A stretch of 64,000 bases of DNA, taken from contig CM034128.1 in NCBI GenBank assembly GCA_019914995.1, forward strand, positions 1,242,501-1,306,500, given 5' to 3'. The DNA comes from Acanthochlamys bracteata. Its lineage: Eukaryota; Streptophyta; Magnoliopsida; Pandanales; Velloziaceae. This document shows, in pieces, positions 48,211-60,417 of this stretch (its first letter is position 1; each line of letters opens with the position of its first letter). The translations under genes and the position numbers were made by a program. Below the pieces are notes generated by a model. That model made no database searches. It worked only from the letters and a program-made list of their open reading frames with translations, and was not told the DNA's origin.

Positions 48211-49545
48211 ATGTTTGGTGTTGTTTTTCCTGAGAAGAGTTTCCCAATGGACTCTTCTGCTTTTACTCAGATTGATCCTCTCCACTGGGTCCTCAATCTC
48301 ACCCCTTTTGCAGGTAATTTAATTGAATTTTTCTTTTTTTCTTTCTTGCCCTTGTTGCGTGCTAGAATCAATTGCTCGTTTAGTCTCAAGATTGGATCTC
48401 TGAGCAAAACGACAACACAATGCTGGAAAATTTGTTGTGTAAGAGATAAATTGAGCTATACTTAGGCTTATTTTCGAGAAGTTTGATCTCTTTTTTGTTT
48501 CTCTTTGAGAAGAAGTGCTTTCGTCTTTTTTCTTTGCTGTAACGAAGCAACGACTAAATTTTCCTAGAAAATTTATAAAAAATTTTGCCAGATATCATAT
48601 AAAGTTGATTCGTTTATTTTCTGTAGCTCACAAAATTTTAACGTAGTCAATAGTTTTTGTGTGAATTCACAAAGCACTTCAATAACGAAAGAGAAAATTT
48701 AAGGTAAGTTTGTGGGAAGGAGTAATCTTAAATTGGTCTCAAATTCCTATTTACAAAAGAAAAAAATTATCTAAATTTCCGAATTTTTCCTTGTGGAGAT
48801 TGATTCAAATGCTTCATGTGTCTTCAATTTTTGTTCACTGAATGCTGGAATATGAATAGTTGTTTGTTTTACCAGCAAATTCAATTGCAACTCGCAACTC
48901 TCAAGAGACCATAACAGTCTCTTATACTTCCCATTGCCATATAGTGTTGGACATCAATTCTTTCTCTCCTCAATTCATACTTGTTTCTGGAAGTTTTTGT
49001 GGAGATCTTCTCAGATCTATGTCCAGTATGGATTTCTGACTGATTGCTCTGAACTCATGACAGGTGAGTCCTACCATTCAGTGAAGCAAATGTGCATCTT
49101 TTTACTGGCTCCGAACTCACTTCCCCCAGAAAAAGGACTTGCTGTTTATGTGCAGGCTCCTGGACAGCAGTTTGTGTTCTGTGGCGCTGTTCATTCTGCC
49201 CGCCCTTCTGCTGTCCTGTCTCTCCCTTGGCCTGACCCTACTGCCGACACTGACCCACCATCCACCTCTCCACTTCAAGTTGCATTACCTGATGCTGGCC
49301 CAAAGATCGGAGTGTCAGTAGAGGACTTGGCAATGCTTCCATCAGTTACGGATGCTGGAGCACAACTGCGTGTTGAGAAATTGGCAATGCGGGTGGGAGA
49401 GAATCTGTTCAATTTCATGCAGAGCTTTTGTGGGGTGGATGGTAGTAAGCTGGTGGTGCCCATGGACATACTTGACCGGTGGTTTAAGAAGTTCCAGGAG
49501 AGGACGAAGAAGGACCCAACTTACCTTCAGAGCTTCTTCTTATGA
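48211..49545 (+). CDS. Hikeshi/OPI10-like protein (HSP70 nuclear import carrier family)
   Basis: This is a 194-aa protein of the Hikeshi (C11orf73/OPI10) family. In animals Hikeshi carries HSP70 into the nucleus during heat stress; plant members (HKL) are linked to thermotolerance. Two exons, 48211-48313 and 49064-49545, join in phase. The N terminus starts MFGVVFPEKSFPMDSSAFTQ, the family pattern of MFG and a short core strand. The main domain includes ICFLLAP-like CIFLLAPNSLPPEKGLAVYV, QFVFCGAVHSARPSAVLSLP, KIGVSVEDL, NLFNFMQSF and the terminal ILDRWFKKFQERTKKDPTYL, matching the end of human Hikeshi (WYENFQRR). Full family length, no break. A Pro-rich insert (TADTDPPSTSP) lies in the loop used in plants. 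The start is fixed by the MFG motif. Confidence 0.93.
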
Positions 49546-50909
49546 TTTTTGGTAGAAGATCTAATTTGACATCTCTGTTGTTGGTATATATTTTCTGTTG
49601 AGGAAGTTCAATACCAAAAAATAAGTTTCCAATCACAATTTCTTTGTTACTTAAGTCGGTGCTAATATCATATGTTTATTCATTGGGAGATATCTGGTCG
49701 TTGCATACACTGACTACAACAACAGCTAAGTTTTATCTCACTAGATGATGTTTAGTTGTTATGCGCAGCAGCAACAGTTATTATTACCAAGTCTTATGCT
49801 ATTAGGCCGGAGGTTGTTCCATGAGGTAATTTATTTCCAGACCAAAGTTTGCCAATTGTAAGAGTAGAGGATGTGGTCCTTCATTGTAATTTTAAGAGAG
49901 ATGCATGGCCCTATTTTTGTGTCTATGATTTGGGTAGTCGGAAAGGATCATCATACAGATAAGTTTCAAAGACATTAGTTCGAAATGCTATTAATTGCAT
50001 TGTTTGATATTCCTGAAAGTCTACATGAAATTGAGCTCTTGAGAATGGACAAAGTTGATACGTAAGATCAAATAGTTATGTTCTCACCCTATTCACTCTG
50101 GCACATCTAAAAGTTTGAGGCAGTTTTCTGCTGTGACAATAGCTATTCGACATTAGCTTCAGAATTTCTGCGATCGAACTTCCTCTTGCCTTCTTGGCGG
50201 ACATAAATTCATGCTACCTGTTGAATTTTTTGTGTGCAGGATGTTTTAGGCAGACAGCATGCTTGTTTTGTGCATTTCAACGAAGAGGTAGCTATGCAGC
50301 CGGAAGAGAGAAAATTGATGGAACTTTGTGTTAACTTTTTGAAGCCCGTTGCTGACTAAGGAAAGAAATTGTTGCAACTTTGTAGCACATCTTTTTGCAA
50401 CAGCAACGGTAAACTGTACACTATGATAACTGTAACCATGTCTGTACTGTTCAAAAGAAATTTTCCATATCCTTGCAACACAATCTGCATTCCAAATTTC
50501 CAACAATTTTCTACAGAGTACAACTGTTCCTTTGCAGTAGAAATACATCAGATATAGGTATTTCAACACTCGTATATACAAAAAATTTGACTGTTACAAC
50601 CCACTGTTTGAACTTTTTCAACAACATTTACACAAGCATTTGCTAAGTTAGCTCCGACTTTCCTAAACATGTAAATCAACCTCTAACCAGACCAACAAAT
50701 TCCAGCCCTCCCCTTTTAAATCAACACCAGTGCAACTGTCCAATAATCCGCAAAAGCTTCAAATATTCCAGCACGACCTCCAAATGGACGGTAACTTCAG
50801 TTTAAACTTTTTTACTGCAAAAGAAAAATATTACTCGCATCAACATAAGCAAAATGAAGTTAACGGAACAGAAAATGTACAAATGAATATATACCAAGAT
50901 AAATAGGGT
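49546..50909. other. Tail-to-tail spacer between Hikeshi and MAP65 genes
   Basis: It is flanked by two gene ends. Composition is mixed, with no repeat and no convincing frame on either strand. It is probably two 3' UTRs plus spacer. Confidence 0.4.
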
Positions 50910-53900
50910 TTACGCATGAGGTGGAGAGCCAGGTTCAGAACAGCAGACAGAAGCAAATGAAACAGCATCCTCTTTCTGGATTGCAACAAAGTTCAAAGGT
51001 GCTGTTGACAGACGCCTTGATTCTTTGAAATGCACATTGAACCGACCTGAATATGAACGAGGAGTAAGGAGCTCGGTAGTTGCACTGCCTGAAGAGACCC
51101 GTCTTGTTGGAGTCATGGTCCCGTTGGTCGTCCCGTTTGGATGGAATCCATTTGCCTTTTTATATGAGCTGTTGGTTCTTTTGGGACTAGGTTTGGAACC
51201 ATATATTAACTCTTTCTCTGTGAGTAATAGCCCTTGTAACTTCTTTTGATCCTGTGTAAATAGACACGCGCAGGTTAGATTCGTTGTTTAATATCAACAA
51301 AGTATAAACTTGATACTGGTTAAAGCTGCTACTATGTGAAGTGGGATGGAGCAAGTAATACTGGTTTTAGTGAAACCATTGTAAGCAAAGGACTTCAATT
51401 GGTTAGACATTAATAGTGCTGCACCATTTTTCACTAACTAATCGCAATGAAGGAATATTGCTTACAGAAGTACATGAAAAACTACACAAGCAGTAGCAGA
51501 AAATTCTGGTGACAATATGAACATATTTTGGAATTGGGCTGGAAAGAGAAAGCTAAGGAACTATAAACAAGAGAAGAATAAAGAATTGACAACTACTTAT
51601 CGAAAGCTACCTTTTGTCTTTGTTTCTCTTCTTCCCTTTGTTGCCGAGTAACTTTATATTCTTCCAAAATTGATACCAAGCGAACCTGGATGTTTCAAGT
51701 GATTGAACTTAGAAGTTAGAATAGGGGGAAACACAAGAAAGGGACAAAAGGGAAAAGAGGAACTAAGCTCACCCCATCATACAAGAAAGGTCTGTTTCTT
51801 TCATCCTCCCAAGCCAGTGTTCTGCTCATCAAATTATCGACAACAGCTGCAAGAACTCGAGTTAGTTTCCCTAACAAGGATTGTAACAAGTGCAAATTAC
51901 TCCTGTTGCTTAGGTTTTGTCGAGTACCAGGAATTTTCTTGACAGTAATCCGTGCTTTCTCCGCATGTTTCAGGTTTAAGTGTGCACCTCTTCCGGCATT
52001 GTACCTATTCTCGTCCTGCAAAGAGTGAAATTTAAGCATATCTGCAGATAGACATCTCCAATTTACACGCTGAAACAAAAGCTCCATACTTGATTATATT
52101 CTTCAAGCCAGTTTTCCTCATCGCATGCAACAACCCATTTGTTAACTTTATCCATGATTTCTTTCCTGCTGAAAGCTTCTTCATTTGCTTTTACTATTTG
52201 CTCCTCAATGCTAGATAACAATTCAGAAGGATCCACAAGGCCTAAAAAGAGAATGATCAAATTATAAAATTATGCTGGTAATCATCAAAACATTGAACAA
52301 ACAAAATAAAACAAAGACAAATGAAGAATGAGCAAGGTTTTAACTTTGAGAGAAGTGCAGTGTGGGTAGGTGGCTAACCTGAGTCTATCAAGGCACTTGT
52401 TTTGTCTGGAGCAGTACTTGTGTCTGGTTCTATATGTGCATCTCGACATATTTCTTCCAACTCTGACCTCCTTTTAAGAACAAGTTCTTTCATTCTACTA
52501 GCCTTCAGTTTGGTGAGCCTTTCAACCTCATCTTCCATCTGAGAAAAGATAAAACAACAATCATATGCTGCTCATCATGATACTCTTATAATCTAAACAT
52601 GACAGATGAAGTATAGAACCTGCTTGATTGTTTCCAGGGACAGTAATTTTGGGAAAGTAATTTCTTGCTCTGGCAATCGAACGATGTACATGACCTTTTC
52701 AAAAGATATTCTCTCTTCTTCAGATGAATCCATCAGATTCCAAAGCTTAGATAGGGATTCCACTATGTCTCGCAACTGTAATGCAGTACGAATTAGCACA
52801 ATTTTCATAGTTGTTCATGCAGTGATTACTAGTACGTGATGAGCCAACTACAGTAGATATTCCTGGGGGTCCTCAATGTCTAACAACATATTCAGACTGT
52901 GTATAGATTATCAATATTGAACAGATATTGGGAAAAACATTTTATTGATGACAAATAACCAGTCGCATAAGCATAATGCATCGTGAAGGTATAGTTTCTG
53001 AGTCTAAGGGAGCTAATATGGAACAGCACTGTACAACGTTTGCTGACCTTTTGGATCCGACACTGCTTTTCCTTTTTCAACCTGCTGATTGTGTGAGACA
53101 GCCCTTCAAGAGTATTGTTGCTGATGTTTGTGTATTGATCAGAACCAGTCTCACGTAAACTGGGATGCACTTCAACAACTGTCTTTTGAAAGTCAAGCCC
53201 AAGCACCCCACATAAAGAATGGACTTCATCAATGTACCTCAAAACTTTGTGTAAGCGATCTGACTGGAAATATACAGAAGACAACTATATAAGATTTGCA
53301 AGTAACATAAGATAAGCCTTTACTAGATTTGCAAGTATAGCACAGTCCGCTATCATGTACCTTAACTTTGTCAAATGTTAGATGGCACTTTTCATTAGAC
53401 AGTTTCACCATCAAACACACAAGAAATTTTACAATAATAGCTACCGGTAGAAGGCAAGAAGATTCAAGTTCTTTAATTCATTTATGAGAACCAATAACAG
53501 CTTCAATACAGAAAAGCTTAAGAAGACGTACCTTTTCCTTTTGAAGGGACAGAAGCTTTTCTTGACACTCATTGAGCTTCCTTGCAGACAAATCATGCTC
53601 TTCCATGTTAATACCTACAGATGAATCATCCTGATTTTTGTCCGAAAGCTCAGTGTTTATTTTTGCTATCTGTGATAGTACATCAGAAAATTGCTTGAGC
53701 CTTTCTTGTTTTTTCAATTGTAGATCTTCCAAAAGTGGAGTTACTGATGCAAGTTGGTCCTTCAGTGACATTTCCCTCTCAGTCTGGAAATGAAAGTTAG
53801 TTAGAGTTGCGCAATAATACAAACACAACAACAACATTCAGAACCTCAAAGGAAGAGATCTCAAAAGATGTTAATCCTTGGAGGATGTAAAATAAATTCA

Positions 53901-55364
53901 CAGTTACCAAGCTCTAAAGGCATACACAGAACCTGCATGTAACTTTGCTCTTTAAAAGGTGTCCTATGATTCAAGTACCAGACAGCTCTTGTCTACTACA
54001 CCTACAAGGTTCCACAAAGACTAAGCTGAGATAATATGCACTTGATCTAATCTAATATGCTGTAACTACCATGTAGACAAGTATAAGTTTAACGATTACC
54101 TAGTAGACTAGGGGACTGACTAAGGTACAATATCACAAAGCTATGGGGCAAAAAGAAGGCAGACAAAACAAAGATGCCAAACTCTTTTGGAGTTGAGAAG
54201 GATAAATTGATTATGAACTTGATTTAAGTGGGGTTCTAAACCTGATACTAGTTCAGCATTTCCATAAATCCCTAAGAAAAGGAAACTAACCAGAGAAGCG
54301 ACCAACCTGCGGTCGGAGACCATGCTCTCCAAGTGAAGCAACAAGGGCAGCAAGCTCTGCCTCTTTGGCCAGTAAGGATTGGTTTAGCCGTGCTCTAGAC
54401 TTGCTGGCCTCATCAACTTTCCTCCGATAGACTTGCATACACTCCGTCTCCAACTCCAGCAGCATGCGGTCTTTCTCGTCTTCAGTTTCACCTATTTCTG
54501 TCCATAATTGCTGCTTATTCACAAAAGTTAGAAAGACTTAGCATTCCGAATCAACTTCCATACTTAAATTGCTGAACATTCAAACTTCACAATTATGGTA
54601 ATGCACACTATTTCTTTGATCCAAAAAAAAAATCCAATTGGTTAAACATATGATTTGCATCACCAGAAAGCACAAAAAAAAAAAGAAGGGAACAAAGACT
54701 ATATAACACATGAATGTAGGAACATAAGTAGACCAACAACAACGGGAAATAAAAAATATCAATCTTGTGACAAAAAAAATGGTGCCAGATGAAAATGGTG
54801 CCAGAATATTAAGAAAGAACTGTTTCCTCTCAGTAAAATATAATTGTTCGATCAGAAACCAAAAAAACCAAAATTCTAAACAGAAAGGAACTATTTCTTT
54901 TCTTTTCAAACTATTGGTAATGACAAAAAAAAAAGAAAATTATCTACAAGTAAAGGATTAAAATCATACTGACAACAACTGCCCATAGTCATAACAGTGG
55001 CTCATTTCTCTTAGTTTACAAAGAAACAGATCGTATTGACCCCAAACCTTTTACAATGCACAATTAAGATAAAAGTCTCCAACAGTTAAACATCAAATTA
55101 AACTCTATATCATTGGAATTACTAAAACACCTCCTAATCTCCCTAGAAAATTTTTCAACAAACAATCATTTTTTAAGATTTAAAATCAATGAGCCAAATT
55201 TTAACCATAAAAACAAGAAACCATCTAACTGAAGCAGAAAGAGAAAAACCAAATAAAATCAAATTTCAGTTTTTCGTTCTTTATACCTCGAGTTCCTTGA
55301 GCAGAGCACCGCAGGCAGTATCGATGCTAGCGCTGCAACGGAGTGGACTCATTCTGCTCACCAT
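50910..55364 (-). CDS. MAP65: MAP65 microtubule-associated protein (PRC1/Ase1 family)
   Basis: This is an antiparallel microtubule cross-linker acting in cortical arrays, the spindle midzone and the phragmoplast. Eleven exons chain in phase: 55287-55364, 54307-54510, 53532-53783, 53048-53263, 52620-52775, 52379-52538, 52090-52241, 51928-52015, 51773-51846, 51611-51685 and 50910-51251, giving 598 aa. The N-terminal dimerisation helix is present (CGALLKELEQLWTEIGETED, then ECMQVYRRKVDEASKSR). Long coiled coils follow, with VLRYIDEVHSLCGVLGLDF, LSKLWNLMDSSEEER and ASRMKELVLKRRSELEEICR. The conserved microtubule-binding segment includes KVNKWVVACDEENWLEEYNQ, RYNAGRGAHLNLK and MSRTLAWEDERNRPFLYDG. 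The basic tail ends TELLTPRSYSGR and RRLSTAPLNFVAIQKED, with Ser/Thr-Pro sites that could be CDK or MAPK targets. The tail reminds me of the MAP65-6/7/8 group rather than MAP65-1, but I cannot verify this. Confidence 0.94.
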
Positions 55365-57935
55365 TTTCTCCTCTACTTCTAAGTTTCAGACTGAGATTCA
55401 AGAAATGATTACCTTCTTTTTCTCGCAGAAACCAGTCCCAAAGGTCAAACCTTTCTCCAGTTCTTGCTCAACTACAAACTGAAACAATCCCACATCAAGA
55501 GAACCTTGATTCTTCAAGAAGGAGAAAGATTGCTTACAATGAGAGTAAGACACGGAGAGAGAGAGAGAGCTGGAACCTGTTGCCCTTGTAGAGAGAGAAG
55601 AAAAAAGAAATCACTTTCTTCGTTTCTTTGATTGATCTTTTTGAAATCACTGGATTGTCATGAAGAAAGGATAGATTAGAGAAAAAGTTGGATTCTTTTT
55701 TTGGATTTCTGAATTAAAAGATTTGGTAAGGAGTGATTAGGGTTTGTATTTTGCCTTTGATTTTGGGAGGGAAAATCTTTAGTTTATGTTTTTGGAAGGA
55801 GAGACCATTAATTAAATTTATTAAAAATAACTAAACTATTTTATTACATTACTAGTAAATAATAAATAATTAAAAAAAGGCTGAAAGAGTGCAGTACAAA
55901 ACAAGCAAAAATTCAGTGAAATATTTAGCACTTGTCATTTTAAATATGAAAAATATGAATTTAGTAAACTTAACTCTCTGATTCTATGAAAATTTTAGAT
56001 TAAAATGAGTATTTGTCTGACTGCAAACGTTTAGCTTTTTTCATTAAAAAATTAATTCTATTATTAATTCGATTAACCTAACTTATGATTATCAGTAAAA
56101 GAATATACTATTAGGACTTAAGAGACTAATCAAAGTTGACTTAATACTAAAACAAATTTTGTTAACTATAGAAATTTTTTTTTGTTTTGGCATAAAATTT
56201 TAAGATTTGATGACATCATGTGAATTTCAGTGGGTCCCACAAGGAGAATATATTATATTATTCTATGCAAACCCAAGTATGTTTCATTCACAGCTAATAA
56301 AATTGTTGTATGATGTAATGTTCTGTTTCACTCTTTTGGACCTTTTTTCTTTTCCCCATTCATTTTGCTTTATTCTATTTCTTAAAAAAAGATAAACAGT
56401 GTCTGTTTCTTGGTTTAGATATTTTCTTTACTTTTCACTAACATTGTCAAGATAATTATTTTTTGCAATCTTGATCCTTGCATTTATTGACAAATTTTTT
56501 ATATACGTATTTATCTGAACACTTGATTCAAATTGCTTATAAATGTAAAAAATAAAAATAAGAAAACAAGGTTGATTAAAATTTGGGATACCAAAAGCTT
56601 TGAGTAGAGGTCAACTGTGAAAAAGATAGCAGAGCTATGAAAGGTATGAGAAGTTACGGCAATGGGTTGAGCGTGACTCTACACCAAATTTTGTCTCACA
56701 TGAAATTATATAACGAATATTTGAGAGTGTTTGTTAAAAAAAATTCTAAAAGAAATATTATAAATTTTTGACAAATAAATTTTATTTTTTCTTTTAAAAA
56801 AATTAAAAAATATTTAATAATACAATATTATAAAGTAAAATTTTTCTGTATTTGTAATTTTAAAAAAAATCAATAAATATTTTAATAATTTTATTAAAAA
56901 CATAAAATAAAAACTAAAAAATAAGCTCTTCAAAATATCCACTTAATTTCTTTGCAAAATCTTGATATAATCAATGTTCAACAGTTGAAGATTAGTGACG
57001 GTGAATTGAATTAAAGAAGAGCCCACCGGGACGAAGATAAGGCAAAGACGGAGGAAGAGCAGCTGCTTTTCGAAAGAATGAATGCTTTGACAAGTTGAGA
57101 AAGAAAAAAACTTCATTCTAGTGATGGTGACTTTCCATCTGTTTTTTAATTTGAGAACAGGTATTTGACAAACATTACATAAATAAATTGCAACGTAGGT
57201 TTAACTTCCCTGAAATAAAATGGTTTGCAAGATCTTTGGAACCAAACGCCATGAGCTAGAAGGCACTGATGAAAATCTTCCAAGAAGTTTCATGGTTTGT
57301 TGCTGTTAGGTACTCAACAACCTAATCAATGATCATCATTATCTGCATACATATATTACTCTGGTTGGGTGATCGTTGACCGTTCAGCACGATTGGTTAT
57401 ATAGGTGAACCTCGTAACTGCCAGATCATGTACTTCCATTCAAAGCATTAGCTCTCCTCGTATGACAAACTTGCAATCTACGAAATTAATGTGAATGGAT
57501 TAAAATCAGAGGACTAGGTGATCTTATACCACTATGTCAAATGATGGACTTGTATACATAGGATCCAGAACTGCGCTCCTATTACGACCCATCTCGAAGC
57601 ACGGCATTTCGTTCGTCATGTCTTCCTGGTTCTTGCAAACTGTGAGGGCGTGCCTGGCCATCATTGATTGCTCAAAATTGAGAGAGGGAGTTTGTATATT
57701 CATCAATAAATTGTTCAACTACCTCCTAGCTGTCGAAGTGCGTGGATTTACCAATTAAAATCGTTTATCGAAGCATTGCAGGAGCAGGTCTGTCGAGAAG
57801 AAACCAAATGAACCTTATTTCATTTTGGTTCCTTTGAAACAATTGATTTGGACTTATTCCAAATCACAAAACACTACGCTGTTCAGGCCCTTGAAAGGCA
57901 GTTGCGAGTAATACCAGTGTGATCACAATCAATAT
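55365..57935. other. MAP65 upstream region and AT-rich spacer
   Basis: About 55365-55790 is leader and promoter of MAP65 and includes a (GA)7-like run at 55555-55569. The rest has no gene. A MITE-like AT-rich block at about 56727-56942 has loosely matching ends (GAGTGTTTGTTAAAA and, inward, GTGGATATTTTGAAG) and near-TTA flanks. I could not make it firm. About 57000-57930 is mixed-composition spacer leading into the F-box remnant. Confidence 0.4.
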
Positions 57936-60040
57936 CTATATGCTATGCAGGGCATGTAAGTTTAGCCACACTTGCCCCAGCTGGGAATATGGACCTGCAA
58001 CAACAATTACATGAGAGAATATAAGGCCAACTTCGGTGCTGAGAGTCTCAACTTGCGATAACTTATCAGACAGCAAATGCAAGAGTCTTGATGGATGGCT
58101 GTAAGTAGCATGCCTCTCCACCATGAAGGAGTGAATTCCCATGCCAGCCATGCATGGGGCTGCATTAGCAGCAAACTTCAGCTTAAACAGCTGCCCAAAG
58201 GTTTTGAGAATACGCGCATATCGAATGAAGGCTTCATAGTAATAGTTTGCTTACGTACTTCTAAGGGTGGATCACTAGTCTGCAAAGACTTCCTGATTAA
58301 GCATTCATCAATTTTGCACTTGCAGAGGCACAGAGTCTCGAGCAACGAAGACCCTGATACAAGCCTTGTGATTTGATCTCCTCTCATACTACAGTTATGA
58401 AATTGTGCATTCCTGAGAGCTGTCAAGCTGATTGCATGTGTTGCTGATGCTTCACTATTCAAGGAAAAGCTCGTCAACATCAAAGCTTTAGTGACTTGAA
58501 GCACAACAGAAGCCTGCAAGACAGACGGTACTTCTTGCAGGAATAGACAAGTTCTTGACACAGTTTTTGGTTGGCCACCCAGAGCCGCCACTGTCTTCTT
58601 CTTATCGTCCCCACTAGTTTGAAGCCCGAACTATCAAGTGGAGCTAGCGTAGCCATCCATTCTTGGGAGCGTGCCTCCAACGAAATTTGTCCAATTTTAC
58701 ATGAAAGTTGCGTTCTTGTAGGAAGACCAGCACAGGGTTGGATCTCCAAAGGTATCGCCAGACGTATAGCCATCACCGTGAGAAGAAGCTTGTGAAGATC
58801 TGCTATTGAAGGGTGAGCGTCTACATAACAAAAACCGAAGGATGAACCTCTACATAGGTACTGCTGAGATGAAAGTGCAGAAGCTAATATTTTGGATCGC
58901 GGAAATGCCTCTTGCAAATGCAGAGTGCCTTCAGATCATGTTGAATGACCACATCGACTCTACGAGTTCCCGAGGACTCAAATACAATCATTCAAACAAA
59001 AATCAAATAAAAAGATTCAATTCTATGAAAGAGCTCATCAGTTTATACCATGTTGCGATAAAGGTCAGTCATGAGAGAGTGCGTTTGAGATACTTGAAAT
59101 ATCTGCCGCATGAAGAACGTCCTATACACAGTTTTCGTGCAATTTTCTTGCGTTTCGTACTCACACAAACTGAGGCATCCTCCAAGCATGGAACGGGCGT
59201 TCACAATACGGACCTTATAGGTGTGCTCCCTGATGAACCAGAAGGTCCTAAGCTTCGGTGTGGATTCAACAAATAGTGTGCCCAACGACCAACAGTTCGT
59301 CATCTTCAATGTGGCAGGACTAGCAGATGAGATTGAAGTCTCTCTTGAGATGGCACGAACGAAGCTTCAAGCTCTGGAGTACCGGAGACCATCTATGCGC
59401 TCTGTAAGCAGCTCTCCATCGAACCAGCACCTCAAAAGTTCCAAGATTCTGAATGTCAGTAATGTTGGAAGAACTCACACGCGGTTTGTCTTCTAAACTG
59501 CAGTTTTATTCTTTGCTATAAGTAATCGTCAAAAAATATTTTCAAAATCATCGAAGAGTCTTGAATCTAACATGCAGTCGTGAAGCTTGAGAACGGACAA
59601 TGACTTGGACGTAGATAACTGCCGGAAGTGGATTCGTGCTAACTGGTTCCCTCGACGTTCAGCTCTTCAATGGGTCAATGTGCTGCGAAGCGTATCCAAT
59701 GCTGTCCACCAAGGCATGCAACAATTCCGAGACTGAGGAGTTTGACCCGCGGAGCTCACCATCGCCGGAGAGACATGTAGAAGAATCCGGTATCAAACTA
59801 AAATCCCACCGACGGGACGAGCACTGGGAACGAACACCAGAGGTTTCTCCACCGGTGGCCGAGAAAGGCGGCGGAGACCTGCTGATTTACGGGCAAGCTG
59901 TGAGAATCAGGTGGAGGATTTCGTCTGGGAGGGAACTCAACCGGTCGGAATCAGAGATGTCTGCTGCATCAAAAACTAAGGTTCGAAGACTCCGACGACG
60001 GCGCTTCGCCGGCGTTGGCGACGGTGTTGAACCGCTCGTT
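57936..60040 (-). pseudogene. F-box/LRR (FBD-type) protein remnant
   Basis: Reading the minus strand from about 60040, an F-box is visible (DRLSSLPDEILHLILTACP), but a TAA follows immediately. The second half of the F-box (VSAAFLGHRWRNLWCSFPVL) continues in another frame. Further on, leucine-rich pieces appear in different frames and between stops: SLSVLKLHDCM near 59600, SLKLRSCHLKRDFNLI near 59340, STPKLRTFWFI near 59250, LRNAQFHNCSMRGDQITRL with SSLLETLCLCKCKI near 58380, and LLSDKLSQVETLSTEVGLIF near 58060. No start codon precedes the F-box in its frame. The order matches an F-box/LRR substrate adaptor of SCF ubiquitin ligases, but the gene is broken by several stops and frameshifts. Confidence 0.75.
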
Positions 60041-60417
60041 GGTGGTCAACGAATTGGTGAACTTTTTGTTTTATTTAAAATGTGTTTATAATATTTAAGA
60101 TTTGGGTGATGGAAATTTTGGTAAGAGATTAAACTCAAACCAAAAAAAACAAAAAAACAAAACAAAAAACGAAAGAGTAGAATTTCTAAAACTCAATATG
60201 GATATTGGTAGCAGGACTGTAAGCTTTGATAGCTCCTATGGACACAAAAAAATGTAACTCACATTTTCATGCAATCTGCTCTTCTTGGAAAAAGAAAACA
60301 AATCTAAATTGTATATCCAGATTTGACAGACCAAAGAAAAACTCAACGATTGAGCTATAGCACCTTCTTCTATGTACAAAATTATCGAGTTGGATGAAGT
60401 TTCACTCAAATGGTTGT
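60041..60417. other. Spacer between F-box remnant and cyclin 3' end
   Basis: It includes an A-rich stretch (60133-60180) and probable 3' UTR of the cyclin gene. Nothing else is seen. Confidence 0.4.

Noticed and set aside
57534-59496. Plus-strand frames across the F-box remnant
   Set aside because: They mirror the decayed minus-strand gene; none has a domain of its own.
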